Shown in pieces: positions 16,991-26,812 of a stretch of DNA of 64,000 bases. The notes below the pieces were generated by a model. That model was not told the origin of the DNA and ran no database searches. It saw only the letters and a list, made by a program, of their open reading frames with translations. Numbering within the stretch: position 1 is the stretch's first letter; each line of letters starts with the position of its first letter. The stretch spans positions 1,860,001-1,924,000 of the forward strand of contig NZ_JADWYI010000001.1 in assembly GCF_016904885.1 (NCBI RefSeq), written 5' to 3'. Position numbers and translations under genes: made by a program. This DNA comes from Archangium primigenium. GTDB lineage: Bacteria; Myxococcota; Myxococcia; Myxococcales; Myxococcaceae.

Positions 16991-19900
16991 TCAGTACTCG
17001 TTGCTCCAGAGCAGGTCCGCGCCGCCCACCTGCGCGTCGCCGTACTGGGCCTCCACGCCCCAGCGCGGGCCGAACTGGTACTCCAGGCGCACGGAGTTGG
17101 CGTTCTCCCGCCGGGTGGTGGACTGGTTCTGCGGCGTGCCAATGCGCCCGCTGTAGCCCAGGTAGAGCTTGTCGGTGAGGTACTTGCCCACCTCCAGCCG
17201 CGCACCCGCCAGGCCCTCGTCGCCGGACTCGATGGACAGCACGTCCAGGGGCACCTTCGCCGAGATGGCCTTCTTGGCCTGGGCGGCCAGCACCGAGCCA
17301 AGCACCGACGCCACCTGGCCCTGGTTCATGGACGCGCCCGAGCCGCCGGCCTTGAGGGTGCGCCGGCCCGTGGCCAGCAGCGTATAGATGTCCGTCTCGG
17401 CGAGCGGCGGATCACTCGTGGGCTTGATGGTGAAGTCCTTGCCCTGCCCGCGCACGGCCACGTACACCGTGACGCCCGCGCTCTCGTTCTTGTACTCGGC
17501 CGTGGCGTTGATGTACGGCGCGGCGGGCGGGCCCGTGAAGCGCACCTGGCTGGAGTTCTGCACGCTGAAGCGCCGGCCCAGCACCTCCACGTCGCCGCGC
17601 TTGACGAGCACGTTGCCGTTCATGGTCAAGGTGTCCGCGGTCTCCACGTAGAAGTTCTCCGACAGGCCGAGCTCCACGTTCACGTCCGCGCCCTGCACCC
17701 AGAGGTTGCGCGGGGCGTTGAGGGTGACGCGGATGCGGCGCGTGGCGCTCGAGGGGCCCGCGCCCCCCGTGGCGCTGCCCGGAGTCGCGCCGTCCGCGCT
17801 GGCCTCGGCGGACGCGGTCTTGGGCGGGTTGAGCGGCTCGCCCGCGCACGTGAGCACGATGCCCTCGGGCCGCTCGAGCGGCTGCAAATCCTTGCGCTTG
17901 GCGTCGGGCAGTTTCACGTGCAGCTCGGGGATGGAGAGGTTCTTCACGTTCACGAACTGCGTGGACTTGGAGATGTCCCCCTCGAACTGGGTGCGCAGCT
18001 GCAGGATGGCGAAGAGCTGGTCGTCCAGCACGAGCGGGAAGTCGTCCATCTGCCCCTCGCCGCTCAGGACGTACGCGCCCGACGGGGTGCGATCGCCCCG
18101 GGCCTTGAGCTGGAGGCTTCCGCCGCCGCTCTTGGCGGAGAAGTCGGTGAGCTCCATGCGCTGGTCGTCCACGCGCAGGGCCACGTGCACGTCGCGGTAG
18201 TCCCCCAGGCCCTCCAGGGCGAGCCGGCCCTTGTTCCACTCCACGCGGCCCTTGATGACGGGCGAGCCGACGGTGCCGTCCACCCGGAACTTCTCCATGA
18301 TGAGCTCGCCGCCGAGGGTGCGCACCATGGGCAGCTGGGAGCCGGAGAGAAAGCCCAGGTCGAACTGGTGCGAGTCGAGCTGCACCTCGATGGGGATGCG
18401 GTTGGGGTCCATGCCCTTGCGCAGCGTGGACAGGGACAGGTCCTGCTTCGCGCTGCCGCGCGCCATGAGCGTGCCGCCGGTGGGCGAGGTGAGCAGGGCC
18501 TCGAAGGCGGACTTCGCGTCGGCGTAGGTGTAGTGCACGCTCGCGTGGCCGAGCCCCATCTGGTCCACGCCGATGTTCTGCAACCCGGCGGTCAGGTCCA
18601 CCTGGGGATCCTCCAGCGTGCCCCGGGCGCGCAGCGTCAGGGCGATCACGTTCTGGGGCGTGCCCGAGTCCGAGGGCTGGGCGAAGACGCGCTCCCCGGC
18701 GCGGCAGCGGGCGAGCGCGCCGGCCTTGGGGGACACGCTGGCCAGGCCCTCCAGCTCGCGCTGGGAGATGGGGCCCGCCTTGGCGCTGAGCGTGAAGGGC
18801 ACCCGGCCCACCACGTCCTGATCCTGCAGGGCCTCGAGCGAGGCGTTCACCTGCGCCTCCAACTGGGCGAGCAGGGTGGCGTCGCGTTTGGCCACCAGCT
18901 TCACCTTCACGGCCGAGGCGCTGGTGGTGAGCGCCAGGTCGCCGTCGATGGGCACCACGCCGTTGACGGTGGCGCGTTTGGCCGTCAGCGTGAGCTCACC
19001 CACGGGCGAGAGCACGGGGCCCGTCAGGTGCGTCTTCATGGACAGGGTGCCGCCCGCCTCGGTGGCGAAGCCGAACTGGGCCAGCAGCGTCAGGGGCAGC
19101 TCGGAGATCTCCGCGTCGATGGCCCGCATGGGCGTGTTCATCATCTGCGTGGACGTGGGTGTCTTGGCGATGAGCCGGCCCAGGGTGAAGGGCGTGGCCA
19201 GCGAGGCGGTGGCCTTCTCGGCGAGCCCGTCCAAGTGGAGGCTGGCGCTCAGGGCGCCGTCCTTCTCGTCGGACTGGGCCGTCAGCTCGAAGGCGAGCGG
19301 CTTGCCGAGCATGTCGGCGGGCAGGGCGCCGGGCGCGATGATGACGGGCGCGGCCTCGGTGGCGGTGGCGCCCCAGTAGCGCAGCTCGGAGCCCTTGAGC
19401 GTGAGCTGGAGGCGCGGATCGTTCGCCATGCCCTTGAGCGTGAGCGTGCCGGTCACCTGGCCGGTGACGGTCTCGGGCTGCTGGGCCATGCGCAGCGTGG
19501 GGCCCAGGTCCAGGTGGTCCACCGTGACGAGCAGGTCCACGGCCTCGCGGCGCTGCTTGAGCAGGGCCTGCACCGGCACGTCGAAGCGGCTGGAGACGCG
19601 GAAGGCCGGCGCGCTCGCGGAGAACGTGCCCTTGGCCTTGTCGCCCACGTAGCGCGCATCCACCTCGAAGGCGAGGTCGTCGTACTGCTGGTAGCGGCCC
19701 CCGCGCAGCGTCATCTGGGCGCGGGCGTCCGGACGCGCGGTGGTGCCGCTCACCGCCACGGTGCCGGACAAGAGGCCCTCCACGTCGAAGTCCGGCGGCA
19801 GGAAGGCCTTGGGCAGCCGCGACAGGTCGAAGGCGCGCAGCTCCGTGTGGGCCTGCAGGCGCGTGCCCTCCATGCGCAGCCCGAGCGACAGGAGCTGCTC

Positions 19901-21721
19901 GCCCGAGGTGAGCGTGAGCGCGGGCTTGATCTCCACCGCCTTGCCCCAGGCCACGTGGGTGGGGGACTTGAGCGTCCAGCCCTCCTCGGGGTAGCGCAGG
20001 GTGAGGTCGTCGAGGGTGAGGCCCTGGTTGTCCTTGTCCACGAGGCCCGCGAGCGCGAGCGTCAGGTTCTCCTGGCCCTCGGTGGTGAGGGACAGGTCGA
20101 GCTTGCGGCCCTGGGTGGCGAGCGTGGCGGCGAGGTTCTGGTAGTCCCGGCCCCCGGCGCTCAGCTCACGTGCCCGGATGCGCGCGTCGGTGATGAGCGG
20201 CTGGGTGACGTCGGGCATGCGCACGTCCACGGTGAGCGCCTTCACGGCGGTGTCCGCCCAGGCGACCGTGTCGAAGCCGCCCACCAGGCTCACCGCGGGC
20301 GCCTGCAAGGGCCCGGAGACGTTGAAGCTCAGGGCGCCCTTGCCCGACAGGGGCAGGGGCTCGCCGCCGCCCAGCCGGCCCACGGTGCCGGCGAAGGTGC
20401 CCAGGTTGTCCGCGAGCAGCTGGCCCTTGAGGTTGACGTCCTGCTGCGTGGCGACGCCATCCGCGGTGAGCGTCACGCCCGGGGCGAGCGCCTGGAGCCG
20501 GGCGAGCGTGAAGCGGCCCTGCTTGGCGTTCACGTGCATCTCCACGGGGCCGAGCTGCTGGCCCGCGATGGGCGAGGCGGGCATGGAGAAGTCGAGCTGG
20601 CCGTCGAGCGTGTCCAGGCTCTTGCCGCCGCCCTTGACGCTCAGGTCCGCGGCGAGCGTGGCCGCGGGGCCGCCGCCCAGCAGCTTCGCCAGGTCCAGGC
20701 CGCGCAGGCGCGCGGTGAAGCCGTCCGTGGTGAACTTCTCGAGGTCCACCGCGCCCTGGGCCGTGAGCGTGCCGTCCGCGGCCTGGGCGTTGAGGTCCAC
20801 CTTCACCACGTCCCCCGTCATGCCCACGGTGCCCGCCAGGGACACCGGCGCGGCCAGCGGGTAGGAGGGCAGCACGGCGCGCCCCAGCGTGGGCTCGAGC
20901 GTGAGGCGCTTCACCTCGGCGTGCAGCTGCTTCTCCCCCTCCATGCCACCGCTCGCCTGGAGCACGAGCCCCGGGGCGGTGAAGTCCACGTCGCCGCTCA
21001 GGGCGCCTTCCTCTCCTTGCGCGGACACCGCCAGGCGCACCGGCCCGCGCTGGGGCTTGTCCAGCGCCGCGGTGGCGTCGAGCTTCGCGGCCAGGGCCTC
21101 GGTGGCCGCCGCCCACGAGGCCGCGCCCGTGGCGTCCAGCGTCTCCAGGCGCACCTCCTGGTTGCCCTCGGGGCTCACCGTCACCAGCGACACCTGGCCG
21201 CCCTCGAGCCGCAGGGACTCCAGGGTGAAGCGCAGCTTTCCACGCGGGGCGTTCGGATCCTCGGGCTCGGGCGGGGAGGGGTTCTTCATCGCCACGGCGC
21301 GCGAGAGGTTGAGGCCCCGCGCGTCCTGGCGCAGCGTCAGGTGGGGCTCACCCAGCACCACCGAGCGCACGCGCACGTGCTGGCCGAGCAGGGGCAAGAG
21401 GGCGAAGCGCACCTCCAGGCGGCCGAGCTCCACCACCCGCTCGCCTTCGGGATCATCCAGGGTCACCCCGGTGAGCATCACCGAGCGCGGACTGAGCGCC
21501 AGGCCGCCCACCTCCAGGTGCCCCATCAATTGTTCGTTGGCTTGCGCCACCGCGAAGTCCCGCAGCCGGGCCTCGCCCGGCGGGCTCATCAGGTACGCGA
21601 GCGCTCCCACGACGAGCAGGAGCACCAGGCCCACCAGGCCGAGCAGCCCCCAGAGCAGGCGGCGTCCCCAGCGGCGGGGCTTGGAGGGCGGCGGAGGGGT
21701 GGGCGCGGTGGCGGTGGTCAA
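16991..21721 (-). CDS. tamB: TamB-family translocation/assembly protein
   Basis: A 1576-residue AsmA-like protein. An N-terminal membrane helix (LLWGLLGLVGLVLLLVVGALAYL) anchors it in the inner membrane. The remainder is a long series of beta repeats expected to form a lipid-conducting groove across the periplasm, ending in the conserved TamB C-terminal domain (NLWVQGADVNVEL; FTGPPAAPYINA; GRIGTPQNQ; final GGADLLWSNEY). Family members act with an Omp85 partner in outer-membrane protein insertion and phospholipid transport. I place the start at a TTG (21719-21721) because GGAG lies seven bases upstream and it overlaps the stop of the Omp85 gene (TTTTGA). An ATG at 21754 would overlap that gene by 37 bases. 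Only one in-frame stop exists over almost 5 kb. Confidence 0.93.
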   Translation of the reverse strand: MTTATAPTPPPPSKPRRWGRRLLWGLLGLVGLVLLLVVGALAYLMSPPGEARLRDFAVAQANEQLMGHLEVGGLALSPRSVMLTGVTLDDPEGERVVELGRLEVRFALLPLLGQHVRVRSVVLGEPHLTLRQDARGLNLSRAVAMKNPSPPEPEDPNAPRGKLRFTLESLRLEGGQVSLVTVSPEGNQEVRLETLDATGAASWAAATEALAAKLDATAALDKPQRGPVRLAVSAQGEEGALSGDVDFTAPGLVLQASGGMEGEKQLHAEVKRLTLEPTLGRAVLPSYPLAAPVSLAGTVGMTGDVVKVDLNAQAADGTLTAQGAVDLEKFTTDGFTARLRGLDLAKLLGGGPAATLAADLSVKGGGKSLDTLDGQLDFSMPASPIAGQQLGPVEMHVNAKQGRFTLARLQALAPGVTLTADGVATQQDVNLKGQLLADNLGTFAGTVGRLGGGEPLPLSGKGALSFNVSGPLQAPAVSLVGGFDTVAWADTAVKALTVDVRMPDVTQPLITDARIRARELSAGGRDYQNLAATLATQGRKLDLSLTTEGQENLTLALAGLVDKDNQGLTLDDLTLRYPEEGWTLKSPTHVAWGKAVEIKPALTLTSGEQLLSLGLRMEGTRLQAHTELRAFDLSRLPKAFLPPDFDVEGLLSGTVAVSGTTARPDARAQMTLRGGRYQQYDDLAFEVDARYVGDKAKGTFSASAPAFRVSSRFDVPVQALLKQRREAVDLLVTVDHLDLGPTLRMAQQPETVTGQVTGTLTLKGMANDPRLQLTLKGSELRYWGATATEAAPVIIAPGALPADMLGKPLAFELTAQSDEKDGALSASLHLDGLAEKATASLATPFTLGRLIAKTPTSTQMMNTPMRAIDAEISELPLTLLAQFGFATEAGGTLSMKTHLTGPVLSPVGELTLTAKRATVNGVVPIDGDLALTTSASAVKVKLVAKRDATLLAQLEAQVNASLEALQDQDVVGRVPFTLSAKAGPISQRELEGLASVSPKAGALARCRAGERVFAQPSDSGTPQNVIALTLRARGTLEDPQVDLTAGLQNIGVDQMGLGHASVHYTYADAKSAFEALLTSPTGGTLMARGSAKQDLSLSTLRKGMDPNRIPIEVQLDSHQFDLGFLSGSQLPMVRTLGGELIMEKFRVDGTVGSPVIKGRVEWNKGRLALEGLGDYRDVHVALRVDDQRMELTDFSAKSGGGSLQLKARGDRTPSGAYVLSGEGQMDDFPLVLDDQLFAILQLRTQFEGDISKSTQFVNVKNLSIPELHVKLPDAKRKDLQPLERPEGIVLTCAGEPLNPPKTASAEASADGATPGSATGGAGPSSATRRIRVTLNAPRNLWVQGADVNVELGLSENFYVETADTLTMNGNVLVKRGDVEVLGRRFSVQNSSQVRFTGPPAAPYINATAEYKNESAGVTVYVAVRGQGKDFTIKPTSDPPLAETDIYTLLATGRRTLKAGGSGASMNQGQVASVLGSVLAAQAKKAISAKVPLDVLSIESGDEGLAGARLEVGKYLTDKLYLGYSGRIGTPQNQSTTRRENANSVRLEYQFGPRWGVEAQYGDAQVGGADLLWSNEY

Positions 21722-23964
21722 AACGCCTCTCCAATCGAGAGGAAGAACGTGCAAAGACCCTCGGGGGCTCCCGCGTACTCCCTCTCCACGTTGACGGTCC
21801 GCGGCGTGCCATCCGGGCCCGTGATGGTCTGTTTCTTCACTCCCAGTCCGAAACAGTCACCCAGTCCACCAATGGTGCCGATGGTGGTCGTCTGGCCGGG
21901 GGCGCTGAAGAAGATGGGCAGTGGTCTGCCGATATTCAACCTCCGGGCCACATCCAATCGGATGGGACCGACGACGGTGTTGTAGCGCAGCCCCAGGCCC
22001 ACGGCCTGGTAGTGATAGTCGCCGAAGATGCGGCCGCTCTCCTTGAGCGGGTCGTCCTGGCGGGGACCGAAGGTGAGCGCGCCACTGCCGGTCAGGCCCG
22101 AGTCGTGGAAGACGGCGAGCGACAGGTCCGAGATGAGCCGGGCGCGCACCTCCACGCTCGTCTCCACCAGGCTGTTGCCGCCCACGGGCACGACGCGGTC
22201 CGAGGGCTGCTCGGCGTCCAGGTTGAGCACGTTCATGGGCGAGAGCCGGCGGCTGTTGAAGCCGCGCATGGAGGCGCCGCCGCCGGAGAAGAAGCGGTTG
22301 ACGATGGCGCTGTCCGTGCGCACGCCGCCCTCCACCGAGGTGAGCAGCGTGCCCAGGCGCAGCCGGGCCGCCAGGGTGAAGCGCTCGCTGGGGCCGAAGG
22401 TGTAGTAGCCGCGCACGTCCGGCAGCACGCGCACGAAGTCGTAGTCGCCCCCGAGGAACTTGCCGCCCTCCTGGAAGGACAGCGAGGCGTAGTAGCCCTG
22501 GGTGGGCGCGAGCGAGTCGTTGCGGCGGTTGAGCTCGATGAACTGCTCCAGGTAGCTCACCGAGATGTTGCACCGGTCCGAGGTGGTGGTGTCGCGGCAG
22601 CCCAGCACGAGCGCGGGCGCGGTGGTCTGGTCCACGCTGCCGCGCTGGCCCCGCAGGTTGTAGAGCTCCAGGTTGTAGGTGGGGGACAGGGACAGGTCCG
22701 CCCGGGGCTGCCACACGACACCGGCGCGCGCCCGGCCGCCGATGAAGTTGTAGGCCTGCTCCAGGCCGCGCTCGGCGGTGAGGGACGTCTGCAGGCGCAG
22801 GTCGCGCGCGAGGAAGCGGGGCTGCTCGAACTGGGCGGAGACCTGGAAGATGGGCCCGTGGGGCGTGGTCTCGTTGGGCGCGTCGGCCACGCCGTCCCCG
22901 TCCGTGTCGATCCGGTCGAAGGCGGCGGTGATGTTGGGGATGAAGGCGTAGCCCACGCGGCTCGTCAGCGTGAGCTTGCGCAGGCCGCCGAGGAAGTTGC
23001 GGTGCGTCCACTCGCCGAGCACGCGGATTTCCTGCCGGGCCGCGTCCAGACCGATACCGCCACCGGCGCGCACCGAGCGGAAGGGCGCCTCGCGCACGTC
23101 CACCACCACGGGCACCGTGCGCGCCTCCCGGTCGGGCGCGCCCCGGTTGACCTTCACCGCGCCGAACACGCCCATGCGGAAGACGCGTGCCTGGGCCTCG
23201 GACAGCGCCGACTCGGTGAACCACTCGCCCTTCTTCACCGAGCCCTGCGCCTGCTCGATGATGCGCCGGGGGTTGACCTGGGGGTTGGCGTCCGTGGCCA
23301 CGAAGATGTTGCCGAAGCGGTAGCGCGGCCCCGGGTTGGCCCGGATGTCCACCGTGGCGCCCTGGGTGGCCAGGTCCACCCGCACCTCGCCGCCCACCTC
23401 CGCCTCGGCGTAGCCCAGCTCGTGCAGCCGCGCTTGGATCTGCTCCTGGGTGCCCGCCCACTGCTCCTCGCGGAAGACCTCGCCCTGTTTGACGGGCAGC
23501 CCCTCCAGCGCCTTCTTGCGGTGCTCGTCGGGCAGCTCCTCCAGGCCCGACACCTCCACGGCCGCCACGAGCGTGGGGGCACCCTCGTTGATGACCACCT
23601 CCAGCGCCACCTTGTCCTCGCCCCGGGGCTCCTGCTGGGAGGACTCGATGCGGGCGCCGTAGAAGCCCTGGGCCTGGTAGTAGCGCACGATGCGCTTGAG
23701 GTCCGCCTGCCAGGTGTTGGGGTCGAAGGTGCTCGGCTTGCCGAAGGGGTTGAGCCGCTGCCACCAGGGTGTCTTGGTGGTGAGGATCTTCTCCTTGATG
23801 TCGGAGGCCTTGACCTGGTCGGTGCCCTTCAGGTCGAGCGCGACCACCTGGGGCTGCTCCGGGGGCTGGGAGGCGCGCTGGTGGGCACACCCGGCCGTCA
23901 CGGCCAGCGCGGTGACGAGGGGCAACATACGGCGACGGAGGGGCGAGAAGGAGGCGACGTCCAC
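21718..23964 (-). CDS. Omp85-family outer membrane protein (TamA/BamA type)
   Basis: A 748-residue protein with three or so POTRA domains (about residues 40-340) followed by an Omp85 beta-barrel ending in FLSIGEAF, an aromatic C-terminus typical of barrels. The barrel contains the lid-lock-like ASMRGFNSRR segment, where BamA and TamA have the conserved RGF. The N-terminal signal has three Arg, a hydrophobic core and TAGC, a plausible lipoprotein site, unusual for an Omp85 protein. I chose the GTG at 23964 because it supplies the Arg-rich n-region; an ATG at 23928 would start right at the core. The four-base overlap with tamB argues that this is TamB's own partner, although family-level calls between TamA and BamA are uncertain. 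Confidence 0.9.
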   Translation of the reverse strand: MDVASFSPLRRRMLPLVTALAVTAGCAHQRASQPPEQPQVVALDLKGTDQVKASDIKEKILTTKTPWWQRLNPFGKPSTFDPNTWQADLKRIVRYYQAQGFYGARIESSQQEPRGEDKVALEVVINEGAPTLVAAVEVSGLEELPDEHRKKALEGLPVKQGEVFREEQWAGTQEQIQARLHELGYAEAEVGGEVRVDLATQGATVDIRANPGPRYRFGNIFVATDANPQVNPRRIIEQAQGSVKKGEWFTESALSEAQARVFRMGVFGAVKVNRGAPDREARTVPVVVDVREAPFRSVRAGGGIGLDAARQEIRVLGEWTHRNFLGGLRKLTLTSRVGYAFIPNITAAFDRIDTDGDGVADAPNETTPHGPIFQVSAQFEQPRFLARDLRLQTSLTAERGLEQAYNFIGGRARAGVVWQPRADLSLSPTYNLELYNLRGQRGSVDQTTAPALVLGCRDTTTSDRCNISVSYLEQFIELNRRNDSLAPTQGYYASLSFQEGGKFLGGDYDFVRVLPDVRGYYTFGPSERFTLAARLRLGTLLTSVEGGVRTDSAIVNRFFSGGGASMRGFNSRRLSPMNVLNLDAEQPSDRVVPVGGNSLVETSVEVRARLISDLSLAVFHDSGLTGSGALTFGPRQDDPLKESGRIFGDYHYQAVGLGLRYNTVVGPIRLDVARRLNIGRPLPIFFSAPGQTTTIGTIGGLGDCFGLGVKKQTITGPDGTPRTVNVEREYAGAPEGLCTFFLSIGEAF

Positions 23965-24127
23965 AAGCGGTACATAGTCTGGAAGTTTCCAGAGGGAAGC
24001 CCTGTCCTCGAGGCCACCCCCCTCAAGGTCGTTTCCCCGCCGGTGAGCGACCTTTGGCGGACATTTTGGGGGGCCGGAGGGGCCCGGGGCGTGCATCCCG
24101 GGCGCGCCTGCTCCAGAGTCGGGCCGT

Positions 24128-24454
24128 ATGCGATGGCCAACCAAGGGAGTGCTGGGCGCCGTGGCGCTCGTGGGGCTCGCCGCCTGCGGGGTGAGCGACG
24201 ACGAGGCGGTGCGGCTCAAGGAGGGCGCGACGCTGGGCGTGGCGGGGCGGGGCGGCCTGCGCAACTGCACCGCCCTGGGCTGCGGCTACCAGGACGAGTT
24301 CTGCGTCCAGGTCTTCTTCGAGTACGGCCGCTCGCCCGCGGTGTGCGTCGCGCCGGACATCTGCGAGCGGCTCGAGTGCCAGCAGGCGGGACAGCAGTGC
24401 GCCATCTTCGATGGCTTCCCCGGGCAGGTGAAGTGCATCGAGCCCCGGGAATGA
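24128..24454 (+). CDS. Small Cys-rich lipoprotein
   Basis: A 108-residue protein: lipoprotein signal ending LVGLAACG (Cys at about 20), then a domain with eight further Cys residues (NCTALGCGYQDEFC, VCVAPDICERLEC, QCAIFDG, KCIE), likely paired as disulphides in the periplasm. No family recognised; such small Cys-rich lipoproteins are frequent in myxobacteria. It starts divergently from the Omp85 gene, 163 bases away, and ends at a strong inverted repeat before the convergent malQ gene. Confidence 0.75.
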   Translation: MRWPTKGVLGAVALVGLAACGVSDDEAVRLKEGATLGVAGRGGLRNCTALGCGYQDEFCVQVFFEYGRSPAVCVAPDICERLECQQAGQQCAIFDGFPGQVKCIEPRE

Positions 24455-24455
24455 A

Positions 24456-24490
24456 CGAGGCCCCTCTCCCCCGGGGGGAGAAGGGCCTCG
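24456..24490. terminator. Bidirectional hairpin between convergent genes
   Basis: CGAGGCCC at 24456-24463 pairs with GGGCCTCG at 24483-24490. Inside, CTCCCCC pairs with GGGGGAG apart from single-base bulges, giving a stem of about 15 pairs. It starts two bases after the lipoprotein stop and lies 25 bases beyond the malQ stop, so it can serve both genes. Confidence 0.75.
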
Positions 24491-24515
24491 CGCACCCCTC
24501 ACGCCGCGGGGCGGC

Positions 24516-26063
24516 CTAGCGGCGGGCGGACGCGGTGAGCAGCCCCAGCTTCTGGGCGGCCTCGCGCGTGCGCGCGTCGGTCAGCAGGTCCTCGGTGTTC
24601 TGCGCGATGCGGTAGCCCCAGTTGGCGTCCCCCACCGAGCCCGGCAGGTTGATGCGGTCCTTGGTGCCGAGCACGTCCTGCCACGGCAGCACGCACAGGT
24701 CGCTGCCCGAGTTGAGCGCGGAGGCGAGCGTGGCGCGGTGCACGTCCGGGGAGAACTCGCGCGTGACGTGCACGCCCTGGAACTCCGGGTAGACGCGCGC
24801 CATGCCGGTGCGCTCGTCGTCCGTGGCGGCCTCCCACCAGTCGGCCACGGGCTCGGTGTCGTGCGTGCCCGTGGTGGCCAGGGACACGGCGGGGAAGGCG
24901 TGCGGGTCGCGGTACACCCCGTCATCGCGCTCCCAGCGCATCACCCGGTAGCCGGGCAGGCCCAGGTTCTTGAGGATGGCGCGCACGAAGGGCGGCACCA
25001 CGCCCAGGTCCTCGGCCACGATGCCGGCGCCCTCGGACAAGAGGCGGAAGTGGTGCTCGCCCTGGCGCCGCCAGGCCTCCTCGTTGTCGGGCACGAAGCG
25101 GCCCGTGGGGGTCTTGTCGTCGCGGATCCACTGGCGGAAGTAGCCCACCGCGTGGTCCACCCGGCGCAGGTCGTAGTAGCTGGCGGCCTTCCTGGCGCGC
25201 TCCTTGAGCCAGCCGTAGGCGCCCTTCTCCATCTGGGCGAAGTCGAAGTAGGGCAGGCCCCAGTCCTGGCCCGTGGCGGAGAAGTCGTCCGGGGGCACGC
25301 CCAGGCGCGCGTCGCGGCGCAGGATGTCCCGGTGGGCCCACACGTCCGAGCTGTCCTGGCCGATGATGAAGGGCTCGTCGCCGCACAGGAGCACCTGGTG
25401 CTCGCGCGCCTTCTGGCGCACCGCGTTCCACTGCGTCTCGGCCACCCACTGCAGCCAGGCGTGGTAGCGCACCTGGCGCTCGAGCCGCGCCGACTCGGCC
25501 GCGAGGGCCTCGGGCTCGCGGTCGCGCAGCGGCGCGGGCCACTCCCACCAGGGGGCGTGGTTGCGCTCCTCGGAAATGGCCGTGTAGAGCGCGTAGCTCT
25601 CCAGCCACTCGCCCTGCTCCGTCCTCCAGGCGCTGAAGGCCCGGGCGCGCTCGCCCTGGGGCCACTCGGTGCGCTCGAAGTGCTCGTAGGCCCGGCGGAA
25701 CGCGGCGCCCTTGAGCTTGAAGACCAGGTCGTAGCGCACCCGGGGCGCGGCGCGCGCCTCGGCGAGCAGCCGCTTGTCCTCGTCGGACAGCGCCGCCTCG
25801 CCGCCGGTGGCCTGGAACTCGGGGAGGCTGCCCAGATCGATGAACAGCGTGTTGAGGCCAAACGCGGAGCGCGTGGCGTAGGGGCTCGGGTCTCCCGGCG
25901 CGGTGGGCAGGAGGGGCAGCAGCATCAGCAGCCGCTGACGCGCCTCCGCCATCCAGCGGAAGAGACCATCGAGACCGCCGAAGTCACCGATACCGAAATC
26001 GGTCTTCGAGCGGACGGAGAACAGGGGGAGCAGAAGGCCTGAGACGCGGCCGGTGGATGCCAT
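24516..26063 (-). CDS. malQ: 4-alpha-glucanotransferase (GH77)
   Basis: A 515-residue amylomaltase that transfers alpha-1,4-glucan segments in maltodextrin/glycogen metabolism. It has the GH77 landmarks: the substrate-binding start (KTDFGIGDFGGL, PTAPGDPSPYATRSAFG), the nucleophile region YYDLRRVDHAVGYFRQW, the acid/base AEDLGVVPPFV, and the third catalytic segment TGTHDTEPVADWW. Length is normal for the bacterial short form. The start ATG gives MASTGRVSG, which aligns with the usual N-terminus just before the GIGDFG motif. No glycogen genes are adjacent, so it appears to be a single-gene unit, transcribed away from mpg with 112 bases between the starts. Confidence 0.94.
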   Translation of the reverse strand: MASTGRVSGLLLPLFSVRSKTDFGIGDFGGLDGLFRWMAEARQRLLMLLPLLPTAPGDPSPYATRSAFGLNTLFIDLGSLPEFQATGGEAALSDEDKRLLAEARAAPRVRYDLVFKLKGAAFRRAYEHFERTEWPQGERARAFSAWRTEQGEWLESYALYTAISEERNHAPWWEWPAPLRDREPEALAAESARLERQVRYHAWLQWVAETQWNAVRQKAREHQVLLCGDEPFIIGQDSSDVWAHRDILRRDARLGVPPDDFSATGQDWGLPYFDFAQMEKGAYGWLKERARKAASYYDLRRVDHAVGYFRQWIRDDKTPTGRFVPDNEEAWRRQGEHHFRLLSEGAGIVAEDLGVVPPFVRAILKNLGLPGYRVMRWERDDGVYRDPHAFPAVSLATTGTHDTEPVADWWEAATDDERTGMARVYPEFQGVHVTREFSPDVHRATLASALNSGSDLCVLPWQDVLGTKDRINLPGSVGDANWGYRIAQNTEDLLTDARTREAAQKLGLLTASARR

Positions 26064-26175
26064 GGTGCGCGCACAATGCACCACGCGCCCCGTGCTGTGA
26101 ACTGTCCTGGCCATTGGACGTGCGCCTGGGGTCGCTCGGGACCTCCAACAGACAACACATTGACGCGCGGGGGGC

Positions 26176-26778
26176 GTGCGCGGCATCCCTCGGTCCGTGA
26201 AACTGCCCCTGTCCTTCTACGCCCGTCCCGCGCTCACGGTGGCGCGCGAGCTCCTGGGCGCCCACCTGGTGGTGGAGGCCGAGTCGGGCCGACGCGTGGT
26301 GCGCATCGTGGAGACCGAGGCCTACGTGGGCGCGCACGACCTGGCCTGTCACGCGTCCAAGGGCCGCACCCCCCGCACCGAGGTGCTCTTCGGTCCCCCG
26401 GGGCGCGCCTACGTCTACCTCATCTACGGCATGTACCACTGCTTCAACGTGGTGACGGACACGGAGGGCGTGGCGGCGGCGGTGCTCATCCGCGGCGCCG
26501 AGCCGCTCGAGGGCCTGGGGGCGGCGGTGCGCACGGACGGGCCGGGGCGGCTGTGCCGGGCGCTGGGGCTGAGCCTCGCGCACAACCGCTGGGACCTGGC
26601 GCACCCGCCGCTCTACCTGGAGGCGGGCGCGCCCGTGCCCGAGTCCCAGGTGGCGCGCGGGCCCCGCGTGGGCGTGGACTACGCGGGGGCGTGGGCACTG
26701 GAGCCTTTTCGACTCTGGGTCCGTGGCAGTCAACACGTCAGCCGGCCCCCCGGTCGCGGGTCCCGCGAGTCCGCTTGA
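26176..26778 (+). CDS. mpg: DNA-3-methyladenine glycosylase (AAG/MPG type)
   Basis: A 200-residue base-excision repair enzyme that removes alkylated purines. The MPG signature is clear: ARELLGAHL, IVETEAYVGAHDLACHASKGRT (catalytic Glu within ETEAY), GRAYVYLIYGMYHCFNVVT, and AAVLIRGAEP. The GTG at 26176 was chosen because a G-run lies directly upstream; a second GTG at 26197 would start at VKLPLSF, also a normal N-terminus. The last residues beyond WALEPFRLWVRGS look like non-conserved tail. It precedes the sigma factor gene by 34 bases. Confidence 0.93.
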   Translation: MRGIPRSVKLPLSFYARPALTVARELLGAHLVVEAESGRRVVRIVETEAYVGAHDLACHASKGRTPRTEVLFGPPGRAYVYLIYGMYHCFNVVTDTEGVAAAVLIRGAEPLEGLGAAVRTDGPGRLCRALGLSLAHNRWDLAHPPLYLEAGAPVPESQVARGPRVGVDYAGAWALEPFRLWVRGSQHVSRPPGRGSRESA

Positions 26779-26812
26779 CGGCCAGGAGCCAGACTGGGAG
26801 GGTGCGCCCCAA

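Noticed and set aside
17918-21985. Very long open frame on the plus strand opposite tamB
   Set aside because: It is a mirror of the tamB codon bias: long antisense frames arise in GC-rich genes. Its protein is Gly/Ala/Arg/His-rich with no domains, while the minus strand encodes a complete TamB protein.
22012-24519. 835-codon plus-strand frame opposite the Omp85 gene
   Set aside because: Antisense artefact with biased composition; the Omp85 frame on the minus strand has clear POTRA and barrel features.
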